A DNA stretch of 64,000 bases, taken from contig VWYX01000396.1 in NCBI GenBank assembly GCA_013396525.1, forward strand, positions 659,593-723,592. Reading direction: 5' to 3'. A model generated the notes under the pieces. The model searched no databases. It was not told the DNA's origin and was given only the letters and a program-made list of their open reading frames with translations. The position numbers and the translations under genes are program-made. Shown one piece after another: positions 14,101 to 26,480 of this stretch. Within the stretch, counting starts at the first letter, position 1; each line of letters starts with the position of its first letter. Source of the DNA: Chaetorhynchus papuensis. Lineage: Eukaryota; Chordata; Aves; Passeriformes; Rhipiduridae.

Positions 14101-17100
14101 TTCATTCTTGTTCACCCTTGTGTCCAAGCCTCCCACCGCACAATGATTCATTTTCTCTGAAGTTAAGAAAACAGAAGAATTCTCTCACGAACAAAACCAA
14201 ACATAAATTCTAAAGATAAATCCTATTTCTTTGGAACCTAAGTCTGCAGAGAAAGAACACTATCAATTAGAGGTGAGTGGGAGAGCAATGGCTGGTCCCT
14301 TCTTCTCCAAGATTTATGGAAGATATAAACATGGACATGCCATAAATTAAACAAGGTGAATTTTCACTCCCAGTTTCTGTCATATTTTTCTTTTAGATTG
14401 GAAACCCGTTTCTCATCTTGCTAAGGGATTCCTGAAATGCAGATCACCCCAGTGTCTGAGTGCCAAATACAATACTGTCTCATAGGATTTTCATCACTGG
14501 AGCCTGCCTTTCACCACCCTGAGCACTGGCACATACTGTACTGTTTCGGTTGTTTCCCAGTAGATTTTTTTTCTTTGTTCCAAGTTATTGCATCTAAAAC
14601 CATATTCTTGAAGGGCAGATGTGGCTTTGTCGTATCTAGTAATGACTTCCCAGTAAGGCATTGCACAGCCGAGGGCCATCGACCAAGGACACCTTATCTC
14701 CTGTGCCGAGGAATTTGGCCTTGGACAGAGAGAGATGATGTGCAGCAGCAGCAGTGGGGATCAGACCATGGAGATGGACAAGGACTGGGAATCAGAAGAG
14801 AAAAGAATTGTGTTCTTTGAGCCCACCATTGCATAAATCCATTATGTCTCTTGTTTAAACTGTCTGGGAAGTGTAGTCATGTGTTTGAGTGATAAATGGG
14901 GAAGCACTGCTGTAGCTGTGAACCCTTCCTCACCACCTCCTTGCCTCACCCCCAAACCTCAGAGCTCGTGCGGTGACCACAGTGGCCTCTCCTGTTCAGC
15001 TCAGAGATACAACGAGCACTCAGTCAGGTGAACATCTCACACCTCCTTCCTGAGCCAGTGCCACCCCTGGGTCACTGTCACTTGTGTGCAGGCAGAAGTG
15101 CATCTCACTGAGAGCCCCTAAATTCATTGCAAATGTGGAAAAGGAAAAGGCATATACAGCAAAAGAAACTGGGTAACTACAGACAGCTAAGGAGGATGCA
15201 AGAGCAATGAATCATTCAGTGATACATCTTTTGAAGAAGGGTCTTTAGGAGTGTGGCAACACCCAGAAAACCTCCTGAACAAATACCAGTGCTGCCTTGG
15301 CTGGAAGGAGTCTGGCAATTGAAGAACTCGAGACATAGGACGTAAGTGTCAAACCTTGTGGAAACAGACCCACAGGCTACATTTGATTTTCTCTTTCAGA
15401 ACCTTTGGAAAGATGGCTCACCAAACTGCAGTTGCACAGAATGAAATTGAAAAGGCCAAAATTTGTGTATGGTACTGGACAGGATTTTAGGAGAAAAGGA
15501 ATAGGATGTGGGATATGCTGTCTGTATTGCATTATGCATCCTATCACCACTGTCCAGATGGGGGGCAGACTAGAGGAAAATATATATCCCAACAGCTGTT
15601 TCTAAAATCCCAGACAGAAGAACAGCCTGGAAAAAAGTCTGGGATAGGAGGAAAAGCTGTTTTTCTGGGTATGCTTTGTCACCCCAGTATAAACATGTTG
15701 GTTTTGGGTAATAAGCAAGGGAATAGGTTTAAGGTGAAACCAAAGGAAACTGGAATTGGCAGTTTATACCAGGACGGGCTTTGGAGTGGCCACCATCACA
15801 GAATTCTCTGGGGAGCAGACAGGGGTGCTGGGTGACAACCCAATAATCCAACCTTAAAGCAAATTCTGAGGGTTTGCTCTGCACAAAGCAGGCAGAGCAA
15901 TGATTGAACTGGAGCTTCCAGATAAGAAGAAAGGATCCCAAGTGTGAGATACCAAACTACTAAAAATGTCCCTAATTGTTAAGGGTTTGGGATGTAGAGT
16001 TGCATTTACTCAATAATTTTGCTTCCAATCTTGACACTAGGTGCCATGACTTCAGCTGACACTGGAAGTGAGGTCAGCAAAGATGCAAAACATTTAAGCC
16101 TGCTCTGTTAAGAAGTAATTTATCCTATAAAGCTGTGTGTCCATGCCATGAGGTGCCTCATGTTTGCTTGTCAAGACTGGGTGGGAGCACATTTGGTTGA
16201 GTTCAGAGGGGAAAACCCTTCATGCACTCTGCACCCAGCACTCTTCTGGATAGGGGAGGACAGCAGAGGCCCATGGCAATGGACAAAGAGCCTGGCAAAC
16301 CCCTGAGCACCTCACCAGGCTGCCTCTGAGTCCTCACAGGATTTTTGTAGCAATGCTTCACACCTTCTGCACAAGACTGAGATGGGCAAAAGTTAATATC
16401 CAGTGATCAAAACATTTATGTATGAGTGCAAAAGTTTGACAACTAAACTGAGTATATCCATAGCTGCCAGTATCTAACTTTGTAGGCTGAAATGGGAATT
16501 ATGTCACTGCAATGCTTTCAAGTCCTGCTTTAGTTAAGGCTCTCCAGCAGTGCTCAGAAACTCAGTGTATTCCAACAGCTATCTCCAAATCTTTTGGATT
16601 ATTAGAAACTATATACCTAAGCAACAGGGCTCCAGTTTTCTTGTAGGAGATATTATTGGAGGCAAGATCTAAAAAGTCTGTGGGAAGCCACACATGAGCA
16701 TATAATCTACTCATACCACAGCCTTCCAGCTGTTCTCACATCAGATTAGATGGTGGGTTTTGGTCTTTCTGGTCTGTGAACTATCAACGCGTCAAAACTT
16801 TCTCACAAGATGCCCTACACCCAATGCTTTATGGATGCAAGCCCAGCAGGGTGTGAGTCCTGAGGAAATACTTGCCTATTCTGCCAGAGGCAGAAAAACA
16901 ACCAAAAAAAAGGATGGACTGAGTACAAAAGCAAAAATTGTTGCTCTTTATTTCTGATAGTTGTATCCTCAGACCAATTAGGTATATTCAAAGGTATTTG
17001 GTTTATCATGGAATTGTACTCCTTTGGTTATTTGTTCTGCTGCTCAGTGCTTTTCTCCTGAGAACGTCTCTCTAGAATCTGTCCCTAGAAAACAGTGAGC

Positions 17101-17632
17101 TATTTTTATCTCTGAGCTAGACAAAATAATTCTGCTGGGGGAAAATGAGGATGGCTGAGAGGCCACTTAACAGAAGGCAGGAGAGATGGGGCTCACATTG
17201 CGCACTTGGACAGGCTGTGAGCTCTGCTGTGCTTACAGGTACCAGCCTGGGGAAAGACTGGGTTATGGCAGGTGTCCTGAAAATCCTCTGCACCAGTGGC
17301 TGCCGAGGGGATAATTCACTGGCTGTGACTATGGTCTGCAAAAGCAGAAAAGGGGAGACTGACCTGTGCAGGGATGGGGACACTGGGGCTTCCCAAGCAA
17401 ACAAGAACTGCTATTTTATCCCTTCCCATTCTTTGAAAGCACAAAAATTAGACTGGCAGAAAATGGTTGCCACTAGTAACAAGGTGTTTTAACACGCTGG
17501 TGGTTTCAATAGCAGTGACAGCTGTTGAGCACAGTTTTATGGGGACATATATTCTGTCTGGAACACAGCCACAGCCCTAGCATCAGTTCTGTGGGATTTG
17601 GAACGACAAAAGGAAAGCCCCTGCCTTTAATC
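8161..17632. other. Long intergenic stretch, no gene recognised
   Basis: About 9.5 kb contain no recognisable protein, RNA gene or large repeat. Simple repeats occur: an (AAAC)n tract at about 8,996-9,026 and a short CA run near 13,675. AT-rich segments with TAATTA-type cores (9,160-9,240; 11,090-11,330) could be non-coding regulatory DNA. The open frames here are short, lack recognisable similarity and are probably chance. Confidence 0.45.
8996..9026 (+). repeat. (AAAC)n microsatellite
   Basis: Five to six uninterrupted AAAC units lie in an A-rich context. No poly(A)-tailed element could be recognised immediately upstream. Confidence 0.8.
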
Positions 17633-17992
17633 NNNNNNNNNNNNNNNNNNNNNNNNNNNNNNNNNNNNNNNNNNNNNNNNNNNNNNNNNNNNNNNNNNNN
17701 NNNNNNNNNNNNNNNNNNNNNNNNNNNNNNNNNNNNNNNNNNNNNNNNNNNNNNNNNNNNNNNNNNNNNNNNNNNNNNNNNNNNNNNNNNNNNNNNNNNN
17801 NNNNNNNNNNNNNNNNNNNNNNNNNNNNNNNNNNNNNNNNNNNNNNNNNNNNNNNNNNNNNNNNNNNNNNNNNNNNNNNNNNNNNNNNNNNNNNNNNNNN
17901 NNNNNNNNNNNNNNNNNNNNNNNNNNNNNNNNNNNNNNNNNNNNNNNNNNNNNNNNNNNNNNNNNNNNNNNNNNNNNNNNNNNNNNNNNNNN
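17633..17992. other. Assembly gap (360 N)
   Basis: A run of 360 undetermined bases is followed directly by a long (AAGG)n tract. The gap is most simply explained by failure to assemble through the microsatellite. Long frames that seem to cross it are artefacts of translating N. Confidence 0.99.
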
Positions 17993-18088
17993 AAGGAAGG
18001 AAGGAAGGAAGGAAGGAAGGAAGGAAGGAAGGAAGGAAGGAAGGAAGGAAGGAAGGAAGGAAGGAAGGAAGGAAGGAAGGAAGGAAGG
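17993..18088 (+). repeat. (AAGG)n microsatellite
   Basis: About 24 perfect tandem AAGG units (TTCC on the other strand) run from the gap edge to the AAGGGGAGG transition. The true array is longer, because it begins inside the gap. Purine-only strands of this kind can form triplex structures and are prone to length change. Confidence 0.97.
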
Positions 18089-21000
18089 GGAGGCTGAAAC
18101 AGCAAGGGGTGGATGGTGAAGGAATGGTGCTGTGGTCACTCACAGATATACAGCACCAGGGGTGGTCACCAGCACACACCTGGGACTGGAAGCTGGCACA
18201 TTGATGTTGTTCCCCTGATTCCAGCTGGTCTGGGGAAGAGGACCAAAGACATGTCCCTTGATGTGTCCTTGCATGGCTCTTCAGTGAAGGCCAGGGGCCC
18301 CAAAGGAGTGCCAGAAGTGTGCCCCTCCAAACTGTTCAGGTGCTAAACAGGCAGGGTGATTTGCTCCCACCAAAGATTGATTTGAGCTGTCTGCATTGGA
18401 GACACCTCAGCCATGTCAGCCTCAGGAATTTGCCTGGATCTTCAAGAGCAAGGCCATAACCTTCCCAGTTTAATGAGGCACCATTCAGCAGCTGGCAGCC
18501 TCCTGGTACTGCCACTGGCTGGGGAAAGCAAGAGAAGTCAGGGTTTCCAAGAAAGAAGATGAGGTAGGTGACTGAGAAGGAACAAAATAGTCACAGGGAA
18601 CTGAGGGCTGGCAGTTGCAAGGAAATCTGAAAATGCAGCAGGTCCCTTGTACAGCAGGAGACACATTTGGGATGTTGCAGTATATACAGTAACCACATGC
18701 TTTAGTAGGTCACTACATGAACAGCAGTCACTGCCTTTGGGCCCAACTCTGCCACTTGCAGTAGCACAAGGAGCAGGCACCAGCGAGTAAGAGGGTGCAA
18801 CACACTGTCAAAGCCATCACACCCTCAGATGCTGTCCTGATCTCCAAGATCAGCCAGCCCTTTCTCTGGCTATGCCTGCACTGTTCCTCTGTTCCGGGTC
18901 TGAGCTTGTGCTCAAGCCCAAGACCATCTACCACCCATGCTGGTTTGTGAATGCTGAACTCCAGACCTGCCTGGAGTGGTGAAAGCTTAAATACTTGTAT
19001 TATGCTATCACATGCTTCTAAATTTTCCTTTACCTAGTCAAGACAGACTGACATCAGCTGGACTGAATTAATGGTCCACCAGGCGACATCCTGAAACTCA
19101 GGTCTTCCTAAGCACAGCCCAGATGATTTAAGGCTAAACTGCAACTACCAAGATGAAAAGAAAATGGATGGATAATATGGCTGAAACTCTTTAACATGTC
19201 CTCAAATTCATGTTCCAGCTAGCCCTAAAATAATCATTGGTGTGTGTGATGGGATTTCTGTGCACAAGAAGCCTAGAGCCAGGAATGGGATGTGCTCTGG
19301 CCTTTGCAAACCCACACACTTTACAATGAATTTTCATAAGCATTTCCAGCTTTCATGGGAGTAGTAGCAGACTGCTTTGCTACCAAAGAACATCTGCACC
19401 TCCCCACAGGTTCTGACACCTAGGGAATCCTGATCTGACCTCATTTCAGTTTTTCAAAACTGTGCATAGAGAAAGGCAAATTGTGTCTCCCTACATTGTT
19501 CCTGTGTCCCCTACACATTTATGTTTCCTCTCCCTTTCCTACAGACTTACTTCTCCTCATTTAAAGAAAACCCCTAGCCACACACCCATTCCCAAACCCT
19601 ATAACCATGTCAACAAAACCTCTAATATAGATGTTTTTATACATGCAGCAACTCCCTTCTGCTCATGTAATTCTATTCTGGGAAGCTGTCTAACTTTCAT
19701 CTTCATGGGCAGGGTTTGCCAGTTGCAGTTCTAACAGGAACCCCCTTTAAGTGGAGACAAGCTCCGATGTTCAGCTCCCATAGCAGCAAAAAGCTGCTTC
19801 CCTGCATGACTCTCATCTCCTGGGGTGCCTGCTGCCCAGACAGATTCCAGACAGCTGTCTCCAGCCTGCTGCTGCTGTTCACAGGCAGGCTCTGGCTCAC
19901 TCCCAAGCCTTGTCTTCTCTGACCCACGACTGCCAACTCTGGGATTTTATTGCCAGGATCATGGTATTTGTTGTTTTTCTTACTGTCCCCATTCCTAGAC
20001 TGAGAAAACTTATTTATCATGCAAAATTAAAATGAGATTCTGTTCTTCCTGAAGGCAAAGAAAATCTTGAAAAGCATGATATTTTATGACTTGTAAAAGT
20101 TGCAGATATATATATATATGTATATATAATTATATACATATAATTTTTAAATCTTTTGATTTTTCATAAGCCAATCTTGTGATGGGGAAAAGTGAGCAAA
20201 ATGATTTACACATTAATTAGCAATGCTGCTGACATGAAATATTACTTCCTTGTCTGGCATTCCAGATATTCTGTAGCATTTCAGCACGGCACAAGCCGCA
20301 ATTCTGATGTGGTGGTGTTTTACATTCTGTGCCCAAGAAAAAATCCTACACAATGTAGGAGGGCAACAGCCTTGCAGACCCGGGCTTCAGGCCACCTTCT
20401 CTCAGGGAGGGAGTGCCTTGGGACAGGGGGAATGCTAAGCATCAGCAGGGAGGATGCAGCAATCCTAATATCCTAGGATATTGTGTGCCAGAGTCATGCC
20501 CAACACAAAGACCTTCCTGCCCAGGCAGTGCCCAGCTGACCTGTTCATATTTCATGATCCCTTTAGGTAGGTACTCACACAGCCCTGCACTAGACGCTGC
20601 TAGCAGGAAAACCATGGAGAAAATAATTGAAAATAAATGACTTTCAGTGCTCATTGATATATTGTTCTCCGTTTAAAAACACCAAGTTACTCAAATAATG
20701 CAAAAAAAAATCTAAGTGGCTTTCACCTCCATTATCTTTCCTACTTTTGCCAAAAATGGAAGTTTTCGAACATTTAGTTTAATGAAAGACTGTTTGCAAA
20801 AATAAAAGATGTTTTGATAAAAATGTCAACAAAATAAATCATGCAAAAACAACTGGCTGCTTTGTGCTTTTCTTTTAAATGGGACATTTTTCATTAAGAC
20901 AAACTTATTTTCCAAGATCATTTCAGGCACCTCTCCAAATTCCATGAGGTTTTGTTTCATTCAAATTGTTTCAAGTAGCCCATGATCCCTGCAATTATGA

Positions 21001-21637
21001 ATTTATTTTTTTAATAGGAAAGGGATTTTTACATACTGTGGAAATATGGAAGAGGAAGCTGGACATGAGTAAACAGACAATGATAAAAGTATTAAGCCAA
21101 ATCAGAAGGATACAAACACCAGGGGATTATTAAGACACCTGGTTTGATAGAAAGGTTTCCATTAGATACTGAACAATGAGATGAAATTTATGTGCAGATG
21201 GAAGTAATTTATGCACATTTATTACACAAAAGATCATTATTTATTGCTAATAAATGAGCACATTTGATGTATCTAGTCAGTATTCCAATATTTAATGTGT
21301 TTTAAGAGCACCTAGGGTATAGTCTCTGTAGCACAACTCACTGCACTCAGGAATTCTGTCAAATTACATGGAGCTGCAGTGAAAGGCTGGCTCATAAAAC
21401 AAGGCAGTGCTAAAGGAGATGGAACAATTTTAAAAATTGACAAAAATTTCCTCCACTTTCTCCTCTATCTCTTTGCACTTGTCCAGAAATAAGTATTGGG
21501 ATGTTTCTGTTCAGCAGCATTAATTTTACCACACAATATGAGAGGATAAAAATCTCCAAATGACATTATGGTCACAATGTACAGATTTTACAATATCAAA
21601 GATTAGCACCTTCTTTTTTACATTGTGGATTTGATTG
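18089..21637. other. Intergenic, no gene recognised
   Basis: No protein or RNA gene recognised. A TA-rich simple repeat lies at about 20,105-20,147. The AT-rich segment 21,160-21,290 carries several ATTTATT/TAAT cores without a coding signature. Confidence 0.45.
20105..20147 (+). repeat. (TA)n simple repeat
   Basis: An alternating TA tract with a few C and G interruptions, spanning about 43 bp. Confidence 0.8.
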
Positions 21638-22345
21638 AGTTATAGAATTGCTTGGGTTGGTAGGGACCTTAAAGGTCATCGAGTTCCAATCCCCCTGCCA
21701 TGGACAGGGACACCTTCCACTAGACCAGATCACTCAAAGCCCCATCCAACCTGTCATTGACCACAGCTCTCTGGCCACATCCATCTGGCCAATTCCTTAT
21801 TCACCAAACAGTCCACCCTTCAAATTCACTTCTCTCCAATTAAGAGATAAGGATGTCATGTGGGACTGTGCCGAAAACATTACAGAATTCTAGGCAGACG
21901 GCATTGGTTAGTCTTTTCTTGACCACTGCAGTCACTTCACCATAGCAGTCACAAGACTGGTCAGTCATGATTTGCCTTTAGTGACCTCTTGGATCAGCTC
22001 TTTGTCTTGCATGAGCCTTAACATTGCTTCCATAAGGATCTGCTCCATGTTCTTCACAGGCACAGAGCTAAGGCTCACCAGTCTGCAGTTCCCTGGGTCT
22101 TCCTTTCTCCCCTTTTTAAAAATAGGAGTGATGTTTCCTTCTTTCCAGTCTCCAAGGACTTGGCCTGACTGCCATGACTTTTCAAGTATGACAGAGTGGC
22201 TTGGCAGTGACATCAGCCATTGCTGATGCCTCTGGGATACATTTCAACACAGGAAGATTTGCCCCTCATCTTGTTTCTGATTAATTCTCTCCCCATTCCT
22301 TCTCTTTTCATGAGTAGTTAGGATGTCTTTAAAGGACCACTTTTG
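21638..22345 (-). mobile_element. CR1 LINE with reverse-transcriptase remnant and internal deletion
   Basis: The minus-strand 3' UTR starts at about 21,638 (TATAGAATTG, then the reverse complement of the CCTTTAAGGTCC block). Upstream on the minus strand, 22,213-21,965 keeps an open segment of CR1 ORF2 reverse transcriptase, with short motifs such as ITPIFKKGRKEDPGN and EQILMEAMLR. After an in-frame stop, the following segment (about 21,960-21,800) still matches the next palm segment in shifted frames. The C-terminal part of ORF2 is missing: the sequence passes from the WTV..IRNWPDG-type motif straight into the 3' UTR near 21,750. This is a dead copy. The 5' limit is approximate. Confidence 0.85.
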
Positions 22346-22359
22346 AAAACATCTTTTAT

Positions 22360-22440
22360 CTGTGCTTGCTTGTGGAGGATGCTGTTTGACCAGGTTAACC
22401 TCTGAGAGTCCCTTCCAACCTGAGTTATTTTGTGTTCCAC
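22360..22440 (+). mobile_element. CR1 3'-end fragment, opposite orientation
   Basis: The block ACCTCTGAGAGTCCCTTCCA (near 22,399) followed by CCTGAGTTATTTTGTGTTCC is the 3' end of a CR1 element in plus orientation. It lies next to the 5' side of the minus-strand CR1, so the two are arranged head to head. Confidence 0.75.
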
Positions 22441-23128
22441 AGGCACAACTTCCTGAGCAATTGATACATCTTTGGGAAGAAAAATAGTGTGGGCAGCTCT
22501 TAAAAGATTTAAACTTTGAGTTTCTTGAAAGATCTAGGAATGAAAAGAAAAGCTGACTATTCCTTAGTATAACCTATGCTACAAAGCACTGAGAATTTCT
22601 ATGAAAAACCACACCTGACATTTACAACCGCATTAAAGCCCACTCAGAATCAGCACTGCACTGTTTCTGTACATTCACAGGATAAGGTGCTCTTTGTTTT
22701 TTCCTGGGAAAAGTACTTAACTGGAAGGCATTTTGTGTCTGAGCTGTGTGACCTTTCCTGCTGAAGGCCACTCAACAGCAGCAGGAACTGCACTTCAGTA
22801 TTTCTCCTAAAAAAGATCGGGTTTAAGATTTTCTGTCTCTGGTGCTTCCTCTATCAAACTATCACTGTGAAAGTAGAAGAAAAATCAGACACCCATTCTT
22901 CTAGAAGAGCTGAATTCTCCTCAAAACCTCCCAAGACTGCAAGCACTAAGTGGAGATTATACCACAACTTTTTAATGTCAGTGGATTAACATGAGATGGA
23001 AGTCCACAGAAACCTTACTGGAAAGGGGTTTGTGGATGGGATAACCATTAGGAAGTACACAAGGTAGATTCCAGGAGGGATTTCTGTGGCCTTGGGACAG
23101 TTTTGTTGACCCTGCATAGCATGGAAAC

Positions 23129-23172
23129 GTGGGACATTTTTAGAATATATGTGGGACATTTTTAGAATATAT
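23129..23172 (+). repeat. Perfect 22-bp tandem duplication
   Basis: A 22-bp unit beginning GTGGGACATTTTTAG occurs twice, back to back and without a mismatch (23,129-23,150 and 23,151-23,172). This points to a recent slippage or duplication event. Confidence 0.95.
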
Positions 23173-24210
23173 ATCCCAATGGCATTGGACAAATAAAAAC
23201 TCGACAGAAGCTTCTGAAGGAAAACTGCTTTGGGGTCTGAGTGCATGTGTGCATGAGAACATAAATACATTTTTATTAATTACAAGCTTTCATATTTATA
23301 TATTCCATCTATAAAATTTAGTCTTTGCTATACATAATTCTATTTGTGTAATTAGGAAATCATTGCTATTTGGAACCTTACAGTGGAGCTTGGGAAGAAT
23401 TAAGGGTAAGCACAGGATAAGGGACCATGCCCTAACCCACACTTTCTGCTCTATTTCAAGAAAACTTGCATCGCTGGTCCCAAACTGTGGCACTAATTCC
23501 CCTTAGCTGAGTAGACACATACCCTTAGAGGGGCTGAAATGTGTTGTGTCAGCTTCCTACACAATCTGACACTGCACAGTTAATTCAGAATTAGATGCTC
23601 TTTTTTCACCAGTTACTTTACAGGACATGGGACAAATTCAGTTATAAATTACTTAAACAGTTCTAGGATGTATAAAATGGATGGTTGTTATTTCAACCGC
23701 TCAACTGGAAGGAAAAAAACCCCATAGTAACACAGTATCTTCATTTTAGAATTTTTAGGAATTCATGGGGAAATGGAAAGAAACTTTCCTTCTTTTTTAA
23801 AAATACTTTGAAAAGGCATCTTGGATCACACGGACTCAAATGTAAGAAACTGTCACATTGGGTTCTTTCAGTTTGGTTTCTTACCTCTCCTCCAGGAAAT
23901 ACCATCCATTTGGAAACAGCATCTAATATTTTGAATAATGTCCACTGCTGCCAAAATGTAAGGTTAGGATAACACTTACTATGCGTATATATGAGCGTGT
24001 CCTCTCCATCTTCAGAGATCATCCTATAGCAAGGAGGTTTGTCATGGGCAACATGAGCTGATGAACAGGCTGCTCAGTTGCACAAGCAAAGTAACAGGTA
24101 ATTAAAGATGGCCAATGGCAAGTAAAGGCAAAGTGAAGACTCTCTGAGGAGGTGGAAAGCAGCAGCCAGCTACATACAAGCCACACACAAAAAACCAAAA
24201 CAAAAACCCC

Positions 24211-24231
24211 AAACAAACAAACAAACAAACA
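24211..24231 (+). repeat. (CAAA)n microsatellite
   Basis: Five CAAA units in a CA/A-rich context. Confidence 0.75.
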
Positions 24232-26399
24232 CCCAAATGACAAAAACCCTGTCTTTCAGAGGAAGAATTTCATCTCCCGTCTATTCTAGAGTGATCAATT
24301 CTGTCTCTCTCAAAGCAGCCCAGGAAGGGAGGATGGGAGCAGGGGCAGGTGTAGGATGTCTGCATTCCTGAAGCAGCATTGGAGAGAGAAACCCAGAACA
24401 ATGAGAGTAGTTCAAGGGATTGGGGTTTCCTTTGACACTACTGTCTTTTAACTTCAACACTATCAATGCTAATATTCTGTAGTCTCAAATAAGGAGGCTG
24501 AAAGAAAACCAAAATGGAAGCTTCCTTAAAGCCCAGCAGAGTGTACAGGGAACCACAGACTTTTCTGTTTGCCTGCACATCTGTTCAAGTAAAAATGAAC
24601 TGCAAGAATGAAGGCTCACTTCTTCCGTCTCCTATAATGTTGAGTACTACTTAGCAGTTTCATTAGGAGTTTTACAGTAAATAAATGGATAAACAAGACT
24701 CTATTCTTGGAACCAATCCTGTAAAACATTTTCAGGTCTCTTTACATAAAAAAATGGTGGCAAGAATTTCTTTGTAATTCTATGAAGATATTTAAGCATT
24801 AACACTGAGGAGAGATAAATATATATATGTGATTTATTTTTACAGTATGGAAAAATGGTTTTGCCTCGATTAGGGATGTGTTCCCAAAATTCTCCTACAT
24901 AGTCCTACTGCCACATATACTGGATACCTCATTATAGTTTGGGAATAAACCATCAGGAGAACTCCAACATCCCTAAGCAGATTCCCTACCACAGAATACT
25001 GTGGGATGGGTTTGCCTCAGTCTTTTTGGTTAAGGCAGCTATACTCACCTAAAATAAATAGCAGATGAAGAAGCAAGGTGTTCCCTAAAAACTGTGATAT
25101 CCAGGAATCTTTTCTAGCTCAGGAAGTATTTATTGTACAGAGTTAACTCTTTCAAACTCTTATAACATGGTCCTCATAACACAGAACTTCAAAGTTCACC
25201 CTTACAAGTGTGACAGAATGGGCACTGAAATTTGGGTCTTCGAAGTCTAAGATTTGTGATCTGCCTTCTTTCTTGATATGAATTGCCTCATTTCCATGAG
25301 GTATTTCCATTCACTGTTGTCAATCTAGTCCTTTGCTTCCAGATTTCCTGTGTTTATAGACACAGGCAAAACCAGAGCATTTCAAATCAAACAAAACCTT
25401 CTATTCAACCCCAAATCACTGGTTTTGACTCGTATATACAAATCAAAATTTTTGTGTTGGTCCATTGGGCCAAGAGGAAATAGAGGTGCTTTCAGTATTA
25501 CTGGCTTCATAGACATGCAAACTTTGGCCTTGAAATACAGCATCAAGCCATCATATATTACCATAAGTTAGCTATTTTAAATAGCATAAAGATCCCAGGA
25601 CTCTGCCTTGCTGAAGAAGCAGTAAATGAAAAATTGTTTGGAATCAATGCTGAAATCTTCAAAGCAGATTCACTCTGTCTTTTGCTTCTGATAGGCAAGG
25701 AAATACAGAAACACACAACATTCCCTACCCCTTCAATGCAAAATCCAAGTACCCCAATTGCCTTCTGCAAATACAACGATGCTCTGCTTGAGGTCTGGGC
25801 ATGTAAAGACTTTGTTGTTTAAAGACCAGCAACAGAGGGTTTCAGGGACCCGTTGTACACTTTGATCCTTTTGATGCAAAAACTTTCATGTAACAATAGA
25901 GTCCAGGAGAACTCTTGCAAGACACTGCATTCTCCTTTTATTAGCTTAGTCCTGAACAATGTTTCTGTGCAATGACTCAGAGGAATGCCTGCCTCTTGAA
26001 TGTAAAGACCACACCAGGAAACATGCTAGACCAATGGTCACCTCAACTCTATCCCCAACATCTGGGGCCATCGTCCAACTCTTTCTGGCACTGTGGCATT
26101 TTGGAATTCAGGAAGCTTTGAGTGACTGGTTGAAAATTCAGACCTGGTAAAGGAAATAGCCCAGCTTCCAGTACACAACGTCATTCTATAAAGAGAGCTC
26201 ATAAGGGAGGGAACCAGCTACTACAAGAGAATTCCAGCAACAGAGGCTACCACAACATTCCTGTTTAATATGAGACCATCCGTGCTGACTGAAGTAGACT
26301 GGGCATTGTACACTGGGATTTATTCTGGGCCTGCATTTTGTCAGTCTCAGAATTAGCCCCATGTGACAGGATGTTGAAACCACTGAGTTAAATCAAGCA

Positions 26400-26480
26400 A
26401 ATCACACCTATCACCCTGCTCAGTGTGGGCACAGGAACAGCCACAGAGTTAGACCAGAGGTCCATCTAATCCATTACACC
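26400..26480 (-). mobile_element. Ancient CR1-like 3'-end relic
   Basis: The segment AGACCAGAGGTCCATCTAAT (26,451-26,470) resembles the reverse complement of the 3' end of old amniote CR1 subfamilies, whose plus strand reads 'ATGGACCTTTGGTCTGA'. Only about 80 bp can be recognised. Confidence 0.4.

Larger units (their letters stand above)
22441..26399. other. Intergenic, no gene recognised
   Basis: No recognisable protein or RNA gene. It contains a perfect 22-bp tandem duplication at 23,129-23,172 and a (CAAA)n tract at about 24,211-24,231. Short frames lack similarity to known proteins. Confidence 0.45.

Noticed and set aside
17506..18179. Frames of 170-199 codons across the 17.6-18.0 kb gap
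   Set aside because: They consist of translated N plus a repeating FLPS/KEGR pattern from the AAGG microsatellite.
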